Positions 32,601 through 47,600 of a stretch of 64,000 bases of DNA are shown one piece after another. The notes under the pieces were generated by a model, which saw nothing but the letters and a program-made list of their open reading frames with translations, did no database searches and was not told where the DNA came from. The DNA lies in contig OZ029927.1 of the NCBI GenBank assembly GCA_964023275.1, forward strand, positions 6,837,062 to 6,901,061, written 5' to 3'. Positions within the stretch are counted from its first letter, which is position 1. Every line of letters starts with the position of its first letter. This stretch comes from Norana najaformis. Taxonomy: Eukaryota; Annelida; Clitellata; Crassiclitellata; Hormogastridae. A program made the position numbers and the translations under genes.

Positions 32601-35600
32601 CCCAAATTGTGTATATTTCTAACAGGCTGAGTACTTGTGTATATTTCTAACAGGCTGAGTACTTGTGTATATTTCTAACAGGCTGAGTACTGATAATCTG
32701 ACTTCTGCTGTATCTCGTCTCAGAACAGTTTGGTCTTTCTTGGTGGCACGTCCAGAGCTCGAGAATTCACTGCCCCGTTCGTTCGTCTGTCTTAATCTTT
32801 TATGTGATGGTCCTGTTTTAAGATATATGTATACATCGATACACCATGAATTCAGCTAAAGTCGGTTGATCTATTGATGTGTGTTGCGTTTAGTGGCTGA
32901 CATCTGTGCTCAGAAGAAGTGCGAGTTCTTTGCCATTTGTGAGATTGACGAAAAAGGAGCAAGTCAGTGCATTTGTCCGGACACCTGTGAACAAGTATGA
33001 AAGTCATTCTTTGTTCCTAACAGTCACTGTTCAAATTTGCCCGAAATAATGTTCCAGTTGTCAGGTGCGTGATTTGAATTTGAATAAAATTATGCAAAAA
33101 GTTTTAGTTTTAAATGTAACTCTAACTTTGGAAGCCATATGTCAAGTGTTGTTGTAACGAGGTTGTTATCTAAAGAGCTCATAGGATAAAACTTAATAAC
33201 ATTTTGGGATTAATTTCTTAACTGCACTACATCAGAATTCTTGTTATGACCATGTGGCTCAGTAGTCTATGTGGTAGAGCACTGTGTCTGAAATCCAACG
33301 ATTGCAGGTTTGAGCCTGCTGAATGGACCCCGTGTAACTGCCCTGGACAAAGTTGTTCCCATATGCTTGTCTAGTGCCTCAGATTTACCGAACTTGTTTG
33401 CATAATAAGTGCAATAAATAAAAGAATGAAATGAAATAAATCAAAGAGAGGATGTTGAAATGAAGTTTTAAATGTATGGATTTGTGTGCTTAGGTTATGG
33501 TGACAGTTTGTGGTTCGGACGGAGTGACGTATAACAACGAGTGTGAACTGCAACATGCTTCATGTAAACAGCAGAAAGTCATTTCAATCGTTTCCAATGG
33601 ATCGTGTGGTGAGCAGCTGTCTGGCATTTTTTAACAGTTACTCGGTCCACCAAACTGATCGATTTCTAATACCCAAGGATCCACGTTACTCATAAGTAAC
33701 TTGGCATCGGCTGGAAGACATGTTGATCAAGTTACTCATGAGTAACGCAATAATCAACTGCTCTTGGGTAGGTGGGTTTGGGTGGATCGATGGTTCGATC
33801 AGTTGTTTGGTTTGAGATGGTTCAAGACTGATGAGTGTCTCAGTCATCAATTTGCTGATCATCAGACTGATTAGTTGAGTCATTTATTCAATAATAATGT
33901 AGCCATTTCATTATTGATTGATTGTTCGACTAACTGCAGACTTAATAAAGCTATATTTGGATTTTTATTTGAAATCATCAAAGTACACTGATTGAAAAAT
34001 TCTTCTTCATTAAGCATCATCTCTGACTGTGGCTTTTGGTAAAGCTAGAAAATCTAATGATCGATGCCTCTAATATCTCGGGGTCAGTGACACGACGTCA
34101 GTCATCAGAAATATTGAAACTTATCGGAATTGGGTTATTTAGTAGATGGCATTGGTCCTCATCGAGTTCTCCAAACATTAATCTCTGATGAAGAGGCGTC
34201 TTGTGCCATAAACAGAGGTTGCACAGGGCAAGAAATTATCTGTAGGAAAGGTATTTTTGGGAAATCTGCCACTTGTTTTGGTGGACACTGACCCCGAACA
34301 ATTGTTATATATGTTGGGTAGTATGGTGGTTGGTGTGATAAACTATCAGTTCATATCTATGACTAAGTTACTTTTGAGAATGTCGGCATATCTGTATAGA
34401 TCCTTGTGATGGTGTCACCTGTGACTTTGGTGCCAAGTGTCACCAGGGTCGTTGCGTCTGTCTTGATGATTGTCCCACGTCTGAAGAACCAGTCTGTGCG
34501 AGCAGTGGAGTCACATACTCAAACGAATGCCTGATGCTTAAGGCAGCCTGCGACCAACGAATTGCTCTCACTGTTCTACATGCTGGCAGCTGTGATGAAA
34601 TGTCTGGCTCGGGAGGTACAGTCTGACATTCACCACTCATTTTATTATTATTATTTTTTCCCCAAGGAATAAATGATCCCTCAGGATGACAAAAATTAAG
34701 GGGAGCATTATTCCAGCTAGACTAATCTATGCTGATGGTTCTTTGTTGGAAAAGATGCTGCAAAAAGCAGCTGCATTGAAGCACTTGCTGGCCATAGATG
34801 AGCACCGATGGAGGAAAGCAGTTTCCCTATTATCTCACGATATCTGTGCAAGACGATAGACGAGGCGGTTGATGAAAGCGAGGGCATGTTGATTTAGTAG
34901 GCCTACAGTTTCAAATGCATAGGGCGCAAAAGCAGTAGGATGAAACAATGGCGGTGTATTTAGATGTATTTCTTTCAGCTGCTATCTCCGCGGCAGCACC
35001 CGCGGTCTCGGCTGACCTGATGGGGTAGGGTTCTGCCAGGCTATCAGTAACAGTGGCGTCCCAGGAGATGCTTCTGCCGCTCTCCCAGGGGATCAGAGTC
35101 ACGCCATCTGGACGTCTCCCTTCGGACCTGGCAAATAAGGCGTGTCTGGCGGTTGGACCTCCTGGCCCAAGGCCGTGGGAGTCGTCCTCTTGGACCCTTG
35201 CTCCACAATGGCATTGATGCAGGATGCATAAGTTAGCCCCAAGGCGCTGGCTGGTTGCAATACGAACTACCTCTTCATCGATCCTCAAACCGCAAGTGCT
35301 TATGGGAAGCGCGAGCAGCCAATCATTGGCATGCGGTGAGGTGACTGCCTTCAGCCTGGCTTGGTGGCAATCAGTTGTAATGGAAGCCTGTTGTAAGACT
35401 GCCAGGTCCTCCTGAATGATAGGAGGGGGTCCCTGGCACTTTGTTTACAGGAGAGGGTTTCTTCCGGGAAAGGAGCACCAGATTCAGATTCAGTGAGCCA
35501 CTGTTCTTGGGCCTTCATTATCCTCAGGGCACATCGCAGTGGGACAGGATGGAGGCTTACAAAGATGCGGTGTCTGTGGCAGAAGCCAGAAAGACGGGCA

Positions 35601-38600
35601 GTGCCAGTGAGGACAAACAAAGGATGCCAAGACCCCCCTTTTCTAATAAGCAGAATGGCTTGAGCTCAGTTGCAATGAGCAATGTCCAGATTAAGGATCC
35701 ATGTTAACTAGACTCGTGCATATTTCCCGGTAAAATCGGCGTATGATTGAGTTTTCCGTACAAGAAAAACAGTGAAGGGTGAGAAGGCGAACTAAGAGAA
35801 CTGCGAACTAAAATGAAGGAATTATGCCTAGATATGGAGGGCAGAAGTGAAAGTCCAGCAGAAAGCTCTGCACAGTGAATCTCCAGAACAGTATCGAGAG
35901 CGCCACCTGCCGAGATAGATGCTTCACGGAGGGATGCATCATGAGGGGATGTTCTAGTGAAACTGTCCAGTGGGGGGGGGGTGACAGTTCAACTTTGTGA
36001 GTGTATGTAATCTCACATTTGGTGAAGTTGAGTGCCAGACCCATTTCACCTGTTCCTCAGCTGATGGCCTGGATGCGTGTAGCCACTGTGGGTATAGTCC
36101 CACCTAAGGTCAGCTCACCTGGGCAACCAATATGGAGAGGAGACTACAGACAAGACGTTCTGAAAAGGGAGAGGTCCGAAAGGGTCTCCTGGTTGGAGAA
36201 CAGACTGCAACTGGAGGGAGTAATCACCATATTTAAGTGCTCGGACACGGCTGCCGGGATGCTTGCTATTGTTATCATTATTGTTATTATTAATTATGAT
36301 ATTTGATAGTTTATTACCTAAGATCTTCTTAGCATCTTACCGAAAGTTAGGCTACTTGGAATTTGCTGTCAGTTCTATGATGTCAATCAGGTCTAAATGT
36401 TTCAGCTTGCTTACCCAACTTAGCATGAAATCTGGTTCCCTGACCTATGAGGCTTGCGACATAGAAGATTCTCCCTATACCTGGGGTGAGCCTTATTGAT
36501 TGGGTTCGGCCCGGCATACATCAGAGAGCTCTCTGTTTCGGTGTCAAGTCAACCGGTTCGTCGATCTTTGCTCTCTGCTCCCCATAGAAATATGCAGATG
36601 CCACATTCTGGATGATCTATTTGAACCAATTGTGCCTTCTTCTATGTTGGACTTTCCTTCTTGAACAGTCTTCCTTTTATTTACGTACTGCTGCATTTGA
36701 CTGTTCAATGAACATTTCCAAACCGCCTTAACATGCTCTTATTTAGAAAAGTTAGATAGTCATATATGTGCAGCACTTAAGTGAGGTGCTTAAAAGGGCA
36801 CTCTATAAGTGTCTTGACACATTCATACACAGACAAGAGAGGAATGAAAGTCCTTCTTATATCTTGGAATCATTAAATTCATTGAATCAGAAATCATTGT
36901 CATCATTACAGTCGTCAATTTGTTCCATTTCAGATCTTGAGGTCACATGTGATGAGACGAATTGTCGCTTTGATGGAACCTGTGAGTCAGATAAGAATGG
37001 AACAATGCGATGCAGCTGCAACTTCAACTGCGATGCACTCAGGTCATCCATCACCTAACGCCACCACCCACTTGTTCTTATACTTGTATCAGAGACGTTA
37101 AAGTTTCTCCTTTACTGCACAGTTATTATTATTATTACTATTACTGTTACTGCTACTACTTCTATTATTATTTTTTTTATATTATTATTATTATTACTAT
37201 TATTTATCTGAGGTACTTATGATCCCTCAGGATTACAAAAGCTGTGGTCCAACAGCATTTTTTCTGGGAGTGCTAGTCATCATTGAAGTGCTTGGTGGTT
37301 GAGGTGCTGTGGAAAGCAACTGCACTAAAGCACTGGGCGGCAATAGATAAGTGCTAATAGATGAAATGTGGGGCCCTGTAGTCTCCAGTTGCCTGGGCAA
37401 GCGACGGCCAAGGCTGATATCAGGCCTTCTTGGTTCACTTGGGCCAAGAGTTTCTAAGGCCTAGGGCACAAAGCAGTATTCAGGGTGGAATAGCAGCATA
37501 ATTGGCAGTGTTTTTCAGGTGTTACTTCAGCTGCAGCACCCGCGGCCTTGGCATCTCTGGGATGATAAGATTCTGCCAAGGAGTCAGTGACCTTCCCAGG
37601 CCAGAAACTCTCCACTCTTCCACGAGATGAGAGAGATACCGTCAGGACGTCTTCCATCGGACCTGAAAAGAGCAGCTGGGTCTTTTGTTGCAGGAAAAGC
37701 AGCTTTGATGAGGCCAGGCCAATTGATGTCATTTATAAGGGTGTGTCCAGTGGCCTGACCAGGTCACAGGTGGCGTGAGATTCCGGTTTATCCTGTGAAA
37801 TTGGTCGGACTGCGATGGGTAGTGGATAAGGGAAGGGTTCTTGTCAGGCTTGCGCTTCAGCCATTTTAGAATTGTAAGATATTGCTTTGTGCTGGGGTGT
37901 ATTGTTTGGAACTTATCTTATTGTATTGTATGCAGTAAACGAGAAAGACCTTTACCCTGTATTGAGAGACTTAGGGGAGGTTCTTGTTTTCTGTTTTATG
38001 CCCTCAAATGGGCAGTGGACAAATCTCAACGTCCAGGATGTGGAGCCGGTGCATCGTAGGACTTGCTGTTTAACTTCCCAGCTTATGCTGATAGTAAACA
38101 AACCGCTGCTGCCCAGTCGAGAAGCTTTGCCTACGTTGGTCCCACTTGCTGGAATCGTCTCCCTCGAGAATTGCGACTTGAGCTCCTTTCTCTCCCCCTC
38201 TCAGTGTTCCGCTGGCGCCTGAAGACTGTGCTGTTCAACAGTGATTTTACTTTTTTGGGTCAGAAGCACCTCTGTTGAGTTTATCCTCTAAGAGGCGCTT
38301 TATAAATCTCAAATTACAATTACAAAGTAAAGTCTGCTGCTTGGTGACAGAGGCACATGTGTGCGAACAGCTTGCCAAGGGGCTGTTATATGGAGTCCAC
38401 TCAGCAGACTCAAACCTGCAATCGATCAAATAAAGACCTAGCATACTAACTGAATAGACCACAGTGTTGCACCTTATTGTATTTACATAGTCTTCTTGTA
38501 ATACTGTTGCAATGTATGGTAACTACAAAACAGGTCGCCTGTGTGTGGTTCGGATGGCAAAACCTATGGAAACGAGTGTCAGCTGAAGGAGGAGTCTTGT

Positions 38601-41600
38601 CGCCGACAGATGCCAATCAAAGTGGGACCAATGGAAAACTGTGAAGGTTTTTTGGATTATGTTGCTTTGATTGCATCATCTCTCTGACGTCACAGACGTT
38701 GACTTGAATTGGTCTAATCTCGTCCAGTGACTTCTATTGCACTATTATCATTATTCAAAAGACAGCAGTTGATGGTCTGTTTAAGTGAAACCATTGACTG
38801 ACACCGTAATCCTTAAGCTCGGTTCAAAATCCACCTTGTGGTGAGGAAACCCTAAGGTGAAGCTGTGGTAGGAAAGCAACCTGAAGTAGATGAATCATAA
38901 GTTTGGACCTGAATGACATTAAAGAACTGACAGAATGCATAGAATTTTAGAATAGATTAAAAAGATTCTGTTCGGTTAATTTCTGACTTGAAATGCAGAG
39001 GTTAAGAAAGGTCAGAAAGACTGCAAGAGATGCCTTGAATTGGTGGCCCAGCTTTGTTTCATGCAGCCTATAAATGTTAATCTGTCTGGTTGTTTAAATT
39101 CGTCTCGGAGGAGCAGGAACATGGCCTTCTGATGAGTCATGAAATTACGGCGCTACTTAGAATAAGCGGAAAGTGCTACCAAAGAGTCATTTTGTTGAAA
39201 ACACTTGTATGAAAACACTTAATGTAGCACCTCTGAAGTAGGCCTACATCTCAAGAACAGTGCACGTGTGGCTGACTAACTGATTGAAACAAATGCATGA
39301 CTTAAGGTAGGTTTAAATTTATGCTGAACAGAGTTAAATGAAACTCTACAAATGTACAAGGGAAGAACGTTCCAAGGTTTATTTAACAAATTGTATTATT
39401 TGTCATAGTTCAAACAAAATTAGTTCCTAACTGATAAAATAATAAATATCACACGAATGAATTTTTTAATAATTCATCATCATCAGTTCCTGACGCCAGC
39501 CATTTGGGGGCCGTGATGGGCGAATAAGTGACCCCCATTCTTTTGGTCATTTGCCCAATATAGTGCTTTTCTTATCTTAAGCCATTATATAATTAGCCAT
39601 TAACAATATAAAGGTTTTGTTGATGAAGCTGTTCTGTGTTCTGCAACTGTGTATTTTGATCTCACTTATTGGTTTCAAATTAAACTTCTTTATGTATAAA
39701 ATACGTGACGTGGATCCAGTGCTTCACCATCATCAACTGATTATGCTGCAGTTGATTCCTGTAGAATCAACCTATTTTATCCTAAATTGTAGGGCTGATT
39801 GTGTGATACATTGCTTGTAATCGTATATTTCATGAGCAATGCAGATACATAGATTAAACGAAAACATTTCCCTGTTAGATATTGATGAGGACCTTTGTGA
39901 TGGTGAGCCTGCACTGGTCAACCCGCTGACCGGTCGAGAATTTGACTGCAATCGAGGAAAGGACTTGTGTCCAGCAGGAAGCTACTGCCACAAAATGGGA
40001 GCAATAGCACGTTGCTGCAAGGAAGGTAGCTTCGGAATAATCAGCATTTATTCTTTAATTATTACTAACTGTTGGTTACGGTTGTGTTGCTTAATAGTTG
40101 CTTAATATTCTTAATATTTATTTATTGATTAATTAGGTAGCTCCAGTAAAAAATTTAACGTATAGCGAAGGTAAATCTGAAATAATTGAATTTAAACAAG
40201 ATTAAATATGCTTATATTGTGGGTTTCATTGCATGATGATTTTCGCTGTTTGTAAAATTGCCACAACTAGCCACAAGATTGCTGTTAATTGTAGCTTCAA
40301 ATATCAACATCTTATGTAAAATAGGTGCTATCCCTAGAACAGTGTAAACTGGAGGTGAATGGGACGCACTGATGTATTCTTTTCAGATAAGGTGATTCAT
40401 AACTGTGTGGACAGTAAATATGGTTGTTGTCCGGATGAAATGACATCAGCACCTGGTCCAAACAATGCTGGTTGTCCAAGTAAGTACTATGTTTGCCTGC
40501 CTGCCTGCCTGCCCGCCCAACTGCCTGCCTGCCAACGTTCCCTCTCGTCATCTGTCTGTTTGTCTCTAGGTCTATTCTTATGTAAATTCTTTTGCAGACA
40601 TGATCATCCATCGTCTTTCCTTATCCTTGATGCAAAGTGGTCGAGGAACTCTGAACATCGTGCCATCCACTTTCGATGGGAATCCACATGTATGAGGCCC
40701 TGCAAGTTGTGGCGTCTGTAGTTACCTGAGCACCGATGAACTTTTTCTTCTTAATTAACTCTATTGTCTTTTAGGTTATCTTAGAAAGTGTTTCTGATTA
40801 GTCTCTCTTGAAGCGTCGCCTTACAAATTTATGATTACGATTACGATTACAACTAACTAAATGACTTATTTTGCTTCTTGTTAGGGGTGCTGCCAGCAAT
40901 TAGGTATTGCACAATTAGTTAGCCAACCGGACTTTCGTATTTGCTCACCTTAGACTCATAAATGATGCCCTCTGTTCATGAACACTTTGTTGCTTTACCC
41001 TGAACCAGGGCAGTGCTGGGTTCCCTGGTTCTCACAGTTGTTCGTTTGAGGCTCTCAAATTCCCTACCTTTTACTATTTCTGCACTATCAGTTCTATGAT
41101 GTCGTTCAGGTCTTGACTAAATTCTCATTTCATTTCATATATTTCACTTTCATTTCATCTTCCTCCGTAGCTGGTCTGCTGTGTTTTTGTGGCCTCATGG
41201 ACATCGGCTGGTTCGTGGTCCAGTGGATTGTGATTTGGCTTCTAACTTAGGATTGGCCATCAATTGATGCCTTGTTTATTACGACAGTGGCACAATAGAA
41301 GTTTCCAGATTAGGTCAGATTATAAGATTAGTTTCATTTTCAGTTGTATTTTGATTATTTCTGTTTTTGCCACTAGATGTCTGCCAGTGCAACACCCTGG
41401 GGTCGCTCAGTACAACCTGTGACCCAATCACCCGCCAGTGCACCTGCCGACCTGGGGTTGGTGGAGTCAGATGCGACCGATGTAACCCCAACTTCTGGGG
41501 GCTTCCAAAAATTGCTGAAGGAAACAGTGGATGCTTACGTAAATTGATTCATACTCCTTTATGCAGAGTTGAAAAAATACATAATATTTTAAAACCTGGC

Positions 41601-44600
41601 AATTTTTATCAAGATTTGTAAGAGCTGGAACGACGGCTGATTGTTGATGGATGTTTGTATTAAACAAGGAGTTGCCTTATCTTACCTTATCTTACCTTAT
41701 CTTACCTTATCTTACCTTATCTTACCTTATCTTACCTTATCTTACCTTATCTTACCTTATCTTACCTAATCTTACTTCATCTTATCTTATCTTACCTTGT
41801 CTTACCTTATCTTACCTTATCTTACCTTATCTTACCTAATCTTACTTCATCTTACCTTATCTTACCTTGTCTTACCTTATCTTACCTTATCTTACTGTAT
41901 CTTACCTTATCTTACCTTATCTTATCTGTTGGCTGGTTGATCTGTTGGTTGCCTTTGTAGCTTGTGGCTGTAACATTCATGGTTCGATGCGCGATGACTG
42001 TGAACAGATGACTGGACGCTGCATGTGTCGTCCGGGAATCACGGGTCAGCGTTGCAACGTCTGTCCGAATGGAAAATTCCTCGGACCAACCGGATGCTCA
42101 GGTATCGGAACAAACCATTTCTGTTTATGCGTCCCTGATGCTGCAATTTTTAATTATTTGAAATTAAATCACTAGATGGAGACAAATAAATGGTAACAAA
42201 TGATAGATCAGCAAAGAAGGTGAATGTCGATGACAGAGGTTTAGCCCTGGCAAAAGGTCAGTGAGATCATTCACCACTGCGGCCTGTTTTAATGGCCACC
42301 AAACCAATTATATTTACATTTGCAGTGGAAGAGGTTCTTTGAATTAGCACCGGGTGATGCGAAGCCACAGACAAAAAATATCTAAGAAATTGAAAGTAAT
42401 ATTAGGGTGGAAATTCTTCATCTCTAGAGTCGTAGACTTATGGAAAGGTTTGGATGGACTGTAGCATAGTTTTAAAGGGGAGCTAGAAAAATTGGCTATT
42501 GAATATAGTGGATTAAAAATTTACAGTGGTTCCAACGCAAATTACGTGTCTTCTAAACCATTTAAAACCTTGTTATGTTATGTTACGCATGTTACACCTC
42601 CTCCTCTAAACTTATCAGACTGGCATCTTTCCAAATTGTGTTTTTCTAATTGCAACAGAGACCTTGCTTCTTTGCCCCAACTTCAGTAGTGGATCACCCT
42701 TGATTCTGGATGCTTAAAAATTTCATAAGCTGCAATTGTTTATCGCAGTTCAGGAGTTCTGTGTCCTTTGTGAAAAGAAAAAACTGGAATGGACCTCAAA
42801 ATATGTTATACTCTCACTTGAAGTAATTGGTCTCAAGTGAGACACGAAAACTAGAAGAAAACAGCTATGAAGAAAAAATAGGAGGACGAGGAGGAGGAGC
42901 TTAAACTTAACCTGAGAGGTAGCCATGGACATGAAGTGTTAGCAACTTCATTTTACTTGGCCTCAGCATATGAGGTTGGGTGGCCAGTCCTCAACCTCAT
43001 TGCATGATATTCATACTGACAGTGTGTGGGCAATGTACTCATTTTATGGCTGAGTTTATAAGAGGGTGCATGGCAGAATGATATTTCAAGATTTCTTCTC
43101 TGGCAGGGATTTGAACTCCTGACTTCTCAGTTAACAGTCTAGCACAGTAGCCACCACTCTGTCACGTGAAGATGCGTTCAAAATGGACAGATTCTTGTGT
43201 GACGGTTAACTTTTAGCCCAGTTTCATGAAGAATTTTTCTTCAGGCAATAGAAGTATTATGCTTGGCAGAGTCTAGAAAGAAGTTTGACAAAGATGATAC
43301 CATTAACATGATGCACAAGGCGTCAAACAATGGTCAGTTAGAACGATTGCAATCCTTTGTTACTAGACAATGCATGTCGCAAAGCATTCTGGCCACACTC
43401 AAATCTGTTCTATGACTAACTTTGTTTCATGAATAAATGAGAATTGGCCTCTGCTGTTAAATGTAATGCTTTCATGTGTCATGGTTGGGCATTTGCCTTC
43501 TAATCCAAAAGAGCACAGGTTCAGGTACCACTCACACCATCTATGAGTGCTTGAGCATTACAGGAGCTAGTGGTTATACTTTATGTACCAGTTTGTATGT
43601 AATTATGTATGTATGTGTGATTGTATGCACGTATGTATGTGGATATCAAGTCATCAAAGTCACTCATCCATTTTTCAATAGGGATGCCTGCATCTTGAAT
43701 AACAGTCATCATCTCTTCAATCAAGTAGGCAGACATACCGGTTAGCGGTGGTTAACGGTGGTTAACGCTGGAACCATGCAGTTAACCAGACCACCTGACC
43801 AGCAGCTCATAGCTGACCACACTTCTCCAATATTCCTGCAGCCGCACAAGGACCTTTGACCCCAGCCGAAGCCGACACCAGTTCTTCTGCCTGGTGTGAA
43901 TAATCAGCCGAAGGTCGTTACAAAGCAACCGTGTCACTTTATCAGTGAGGCTCAATCCGCACACTCCACGTACAAAGCGATCTCTGAAATAAGTTGGCTT
44001 CCATTCATGTTGCATTAAAAGCGTGGAGTTAAGTGACATCTTGTGACGGCCGGCGTTGTTAAAGTTGCCCCTACCTTACCTTTGCTCAGAAAGACTCTCT
44101 GACCGATCTAAACAGGCAGTTTTTAGGTCATTTGAAAATGTAAAATACAGGCATACTAATAATAATATTAATTGTTATTATTATTATTGTTGTTATTGTT
44201 ATGATTATTATTATTATTATTATTATGACTGATGAGTAATTATTTGTTTATGTGCCATTGCTGTTACCAGCACTTTAATGCAAATGCTCAGCGAAATACT
44301 AAATGGTAAAATTGATTTTCAGATGTTATGTTAAATGGTGAGTAGTGATGTTTGTTTAAAAGTTTCTTTTGTCTTCTCTGGTTTTATAACATTTCTGTTG
44401 TTCTGCTTAACACTTTAGTGGAATGCATTCATATTAATATTTTGGCAACAACGTTTTTTAATTTATTCGTCGTTTTAGTTTTCTTTTGTTAAATTGATGT
44501 TGTGCCAAACTAATCTTATCTTAGTTTTGCTTGTGTTCTGCTGTAAATGAATTCCTGTTGTAGAGCATCTAACAAAAGTTGCATGAGAATGCTTGCTTAG

Positions 44601-47600
44601 ACGGTGTTTATGGAATTCTCTAATTAATTAACTATTGCTAGTCTAATCTAATCTAATGACTTCTATAGCACCGTTTTCATAATGCGCAAGGCATCAATCA
44701 ACAGTCGCTTCAAGTGAAATTGTAGGCTAATCATAAGTCATAAGCCGCTGGAGAATCCATGTCAACTTCCAACAGGTCAGAGAAATCAGAAGTTAGGCTA
44801 TAGTCTATGTAAGCAACTTGAAACAGATGAGTCTTAGTCTTAATAACACCTGAACGACGTCAAAGAACTAACAAAAATGAACAGAACTGGGCCTGAGAAC
44901 CCACAACATCCTGGTGTTAGCTTCTCAGAACAAGTCATAGCGTTCACTGATCGAGTGCAGTAATTGATGGTATGACGGTTGTGCATGGAACAGAGATAAG
45001 TTGGCTGATTCATATGCAGTACTTTCTGAACTATAAGACAGATTTTAAACTGGATTCGTTGCTCGATGGGCAGCCACCAGCATAATGAATTCAATATTGG
45101 TGTAATATGTCGAATCTTATGTGTTTTTGTTACAGTTCTAGCCAGAGAGTATTATGGAATAGTCTTCCATCCTAGATGATCAAGTTATCAACCCTCAGTC
45201 ACTTTAAAAGTCTTTGAAATATAACCTGTTACGTAATCAATAATCATTGTTTTCTCTTGGATTATGTTGTCTATTTCTAACTGCTTGTTTCTCTTAAGCA
45301 TGTCCTGACATGTAATCATATTTATACATTGTAAAGCTACCAGTATTGTGTTTATAGTAATTAGGGTGACCAAGTTTGTAGCGGGACTTGTCTTTTGGGT
45401 TAACCTTTTTGGGTTACCTATTGAACACTAACATCGACTGTCTACGCTTATAGTATTCTATTTCTGTTTCGGATTGTTCAATTTGTTGTTGTTGTTGATG
45501 CTTCAGTTTTTCAACAAACAGTTTCAAATCAAATCAAATCAACTATTTGTAGTTGGTGCAGATCTCTCTTTGTGATGCCAATAAGAAATGAGTTACAGTA
45601 GAAGCTAACACATTTGCTAGTAAGATCAACACAGTTTGAGGCAAATGACACCTGTTTCTATGAGTGTCCCATATGTGAAATTGAACAGATTTGCATATAG
45701 GCCAAACATGTTAGAAAATGAATAATACATTAGCAATTAGTTAGGTGCTGCTGACTGAAAGAGTCGTTGGTTAACAAATGCTTACCAGAAGACTGGCAAA
45801 CTCTCAGCTTCTGCTAACCAAAGGGTCGGCTATTAACCGCTAAGCAAAACGTCAGCAGTTGATGAGCTTCTGCTGACTAAAACAGTGTCAGTTACTTAAT
45901 TTCTGCTAACCAACCGATCAATGGTTTAAACAGTGCATGCTGACGGAAAGAATTGCAGTAATTTTACGTCTTACTTCGGGTTTCTTTTCTGCAATTACTC
46001 TCTGCAAAGGTGAATTATAAATTCCTTTCTTTGATCAGCAGTAGCATAATCGCTGTTTTATTGGGGGGGATTGTTATGCCTCCCTTCCTTAATACCTCTG
46101 CCCTTCAATACCTGTGTCCTATACTCTCTTACCGACCCTAACATATCCTCCATTTCTACTTACCTTCCGCCCTCCCTCTTCTTTTTTCTAAATTATTCTG
46201 AGGCATAAATCGATGATGACGCAGCAAAATCAATGGGAAAAAAGCAAATAGTACGAGGTCATTGCACTTGGACGCAAAGAGAGAGACAATCATCTCGGGT
46301 GGTGTCATAGGCGATTTCTGTTGGATGACTTGACTCCAGTGTCTGTCCGCCTCCTGTAGATGATGATGCTCTGTCTGCTTCTACTACCCATCGTCGTACA
46401 TGTTCCGACAAGGTGTGTCACGCTGGTGCCATCTGTCAGATGTCGAACGGGGAGCCAGTGTGCGTCTGTCCGTTGAGTTGTCCTGCGGACGCAAGTGACC
46501 CTCAACGGTCGACGTCGGTCGTCTGCGGAAGCGATGGACAGACTTATACGTCCATCTGTCAGATGAAGATCTTTGCCTGCAGGACTCACACGAACATCTT
46601 TCTCACCCGATATGGACCTTGCCACGGTAATTTTTCGCCTCTCTTACACAGATTGCCAGGGTCAACCTTTTCCTAATTAGCTGATTTGTTATGGTCAACG
46701 TTTTCCTACTTATCTGACTTGTCACATCATTGCACTTCCTATCTGGGTTGTCTTGGTAACCTTTAGCTTTTTTTGTGCCTTACTGGCTCTAGAAAAAAGT
46801 ATGAAATGCACAGTTCTATGCGCTCTGCCTGTGCTCTTGAATTATTTTCCTATCCAGTCTCTATAGACTTCTGTAAGCATCACTGTGGAACAGCAGTCAG
46901 CATTCACAGTCCATTAGAAAGCATCCGGCTGAAAAGTCAGAGGGAACAGAAGAACAGAATGCAGGATATGACAGACAACAAAGTCATTTGGTAGGGATGA
47001 GTTTTAATTTCCTATCTGTAGGACATTAGAGAAAATTAGCAGAGCTGACAGACGTAGGTGACAAACTAACTCAGGTCTTGACTTGCTACTCATGTTTCTG
47101 TGAGTCTTCTAATCCAATCTTGTCTAATCTGGAAGTTTCCATGATTAGATTAGATTAGAGGACTTATCTTTTCCACCTCTGCAGCCTGCCTTCTCATCTC
47201 TCAACCACTTGGTACATGAGTGGACATGTATCAGTGTTTGTATGTGTGTCAGTATGTATGTATGTAATATTATTATTTTTTATTAATGAGATGTTTATAT
47301 CTTGCTAATTTATGAAGTCATCTCAAAAGCACAGGTAGCTGGAAATAGATGAGTCTTTAATTGTTTGCAAAATGAGATATGAAAACAGAAGAGTCCCACA
47401 AAACTGGTGGTCGTGAATTCCATATATGAGGGTCGGTGTATGAAAAGGCACAGAAACCAATGTCAACAACATTTTCAGACGTCAGCAGCCTTAGTTGCCA
47501 TAAGATGTCGTTAAACCCATGGACAACAACAGGCACAGAAACCACAAGTCGTTTTTGGTAAGTTTGGACAAACATAGCTGGCAAAGGAAGATGATCTCTA

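Larger units (their letters stand above)
30939..32893. other. Agrin intron
   Basis: 2.0 kb. A GGCGCTATATAAATG LINE tail with (GAAT)n lies at 31090-31150, LINE relics at 31868-32260, and a 28-bp triplicate at 32611-32694. A fragment near 32740 ([10 protein letters not shown]) resembles a non-LTR C-terminus. No exon recognised. Confidence 0.6.
37043..38533. other. Agrin intron with two retroelement relics and a SINE-B
   Basis: 1.5 kb almost filled by the endonuclease-type relic (37120-37740, -), a LINE end (38050-38330, +) and a SINE-B (38315-38465, -). Confidence 0.7.
42102..46359. other. Agrin intron, 4.3 kb
   Basis: Holds a SINE-A (-), a tRNA-like segment at 43480-43540 (GGTTGGGCATTTGCC, GGTTCAGGTACC), a TTA array at 44160-44225, and a LINE RT-end relic with GATTA tail (44640-45180). 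An imperfect CTTCTGCTAACC repeat runs from 45740 to 45950. No additional agrin exon seen. Confidence 0.55.
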
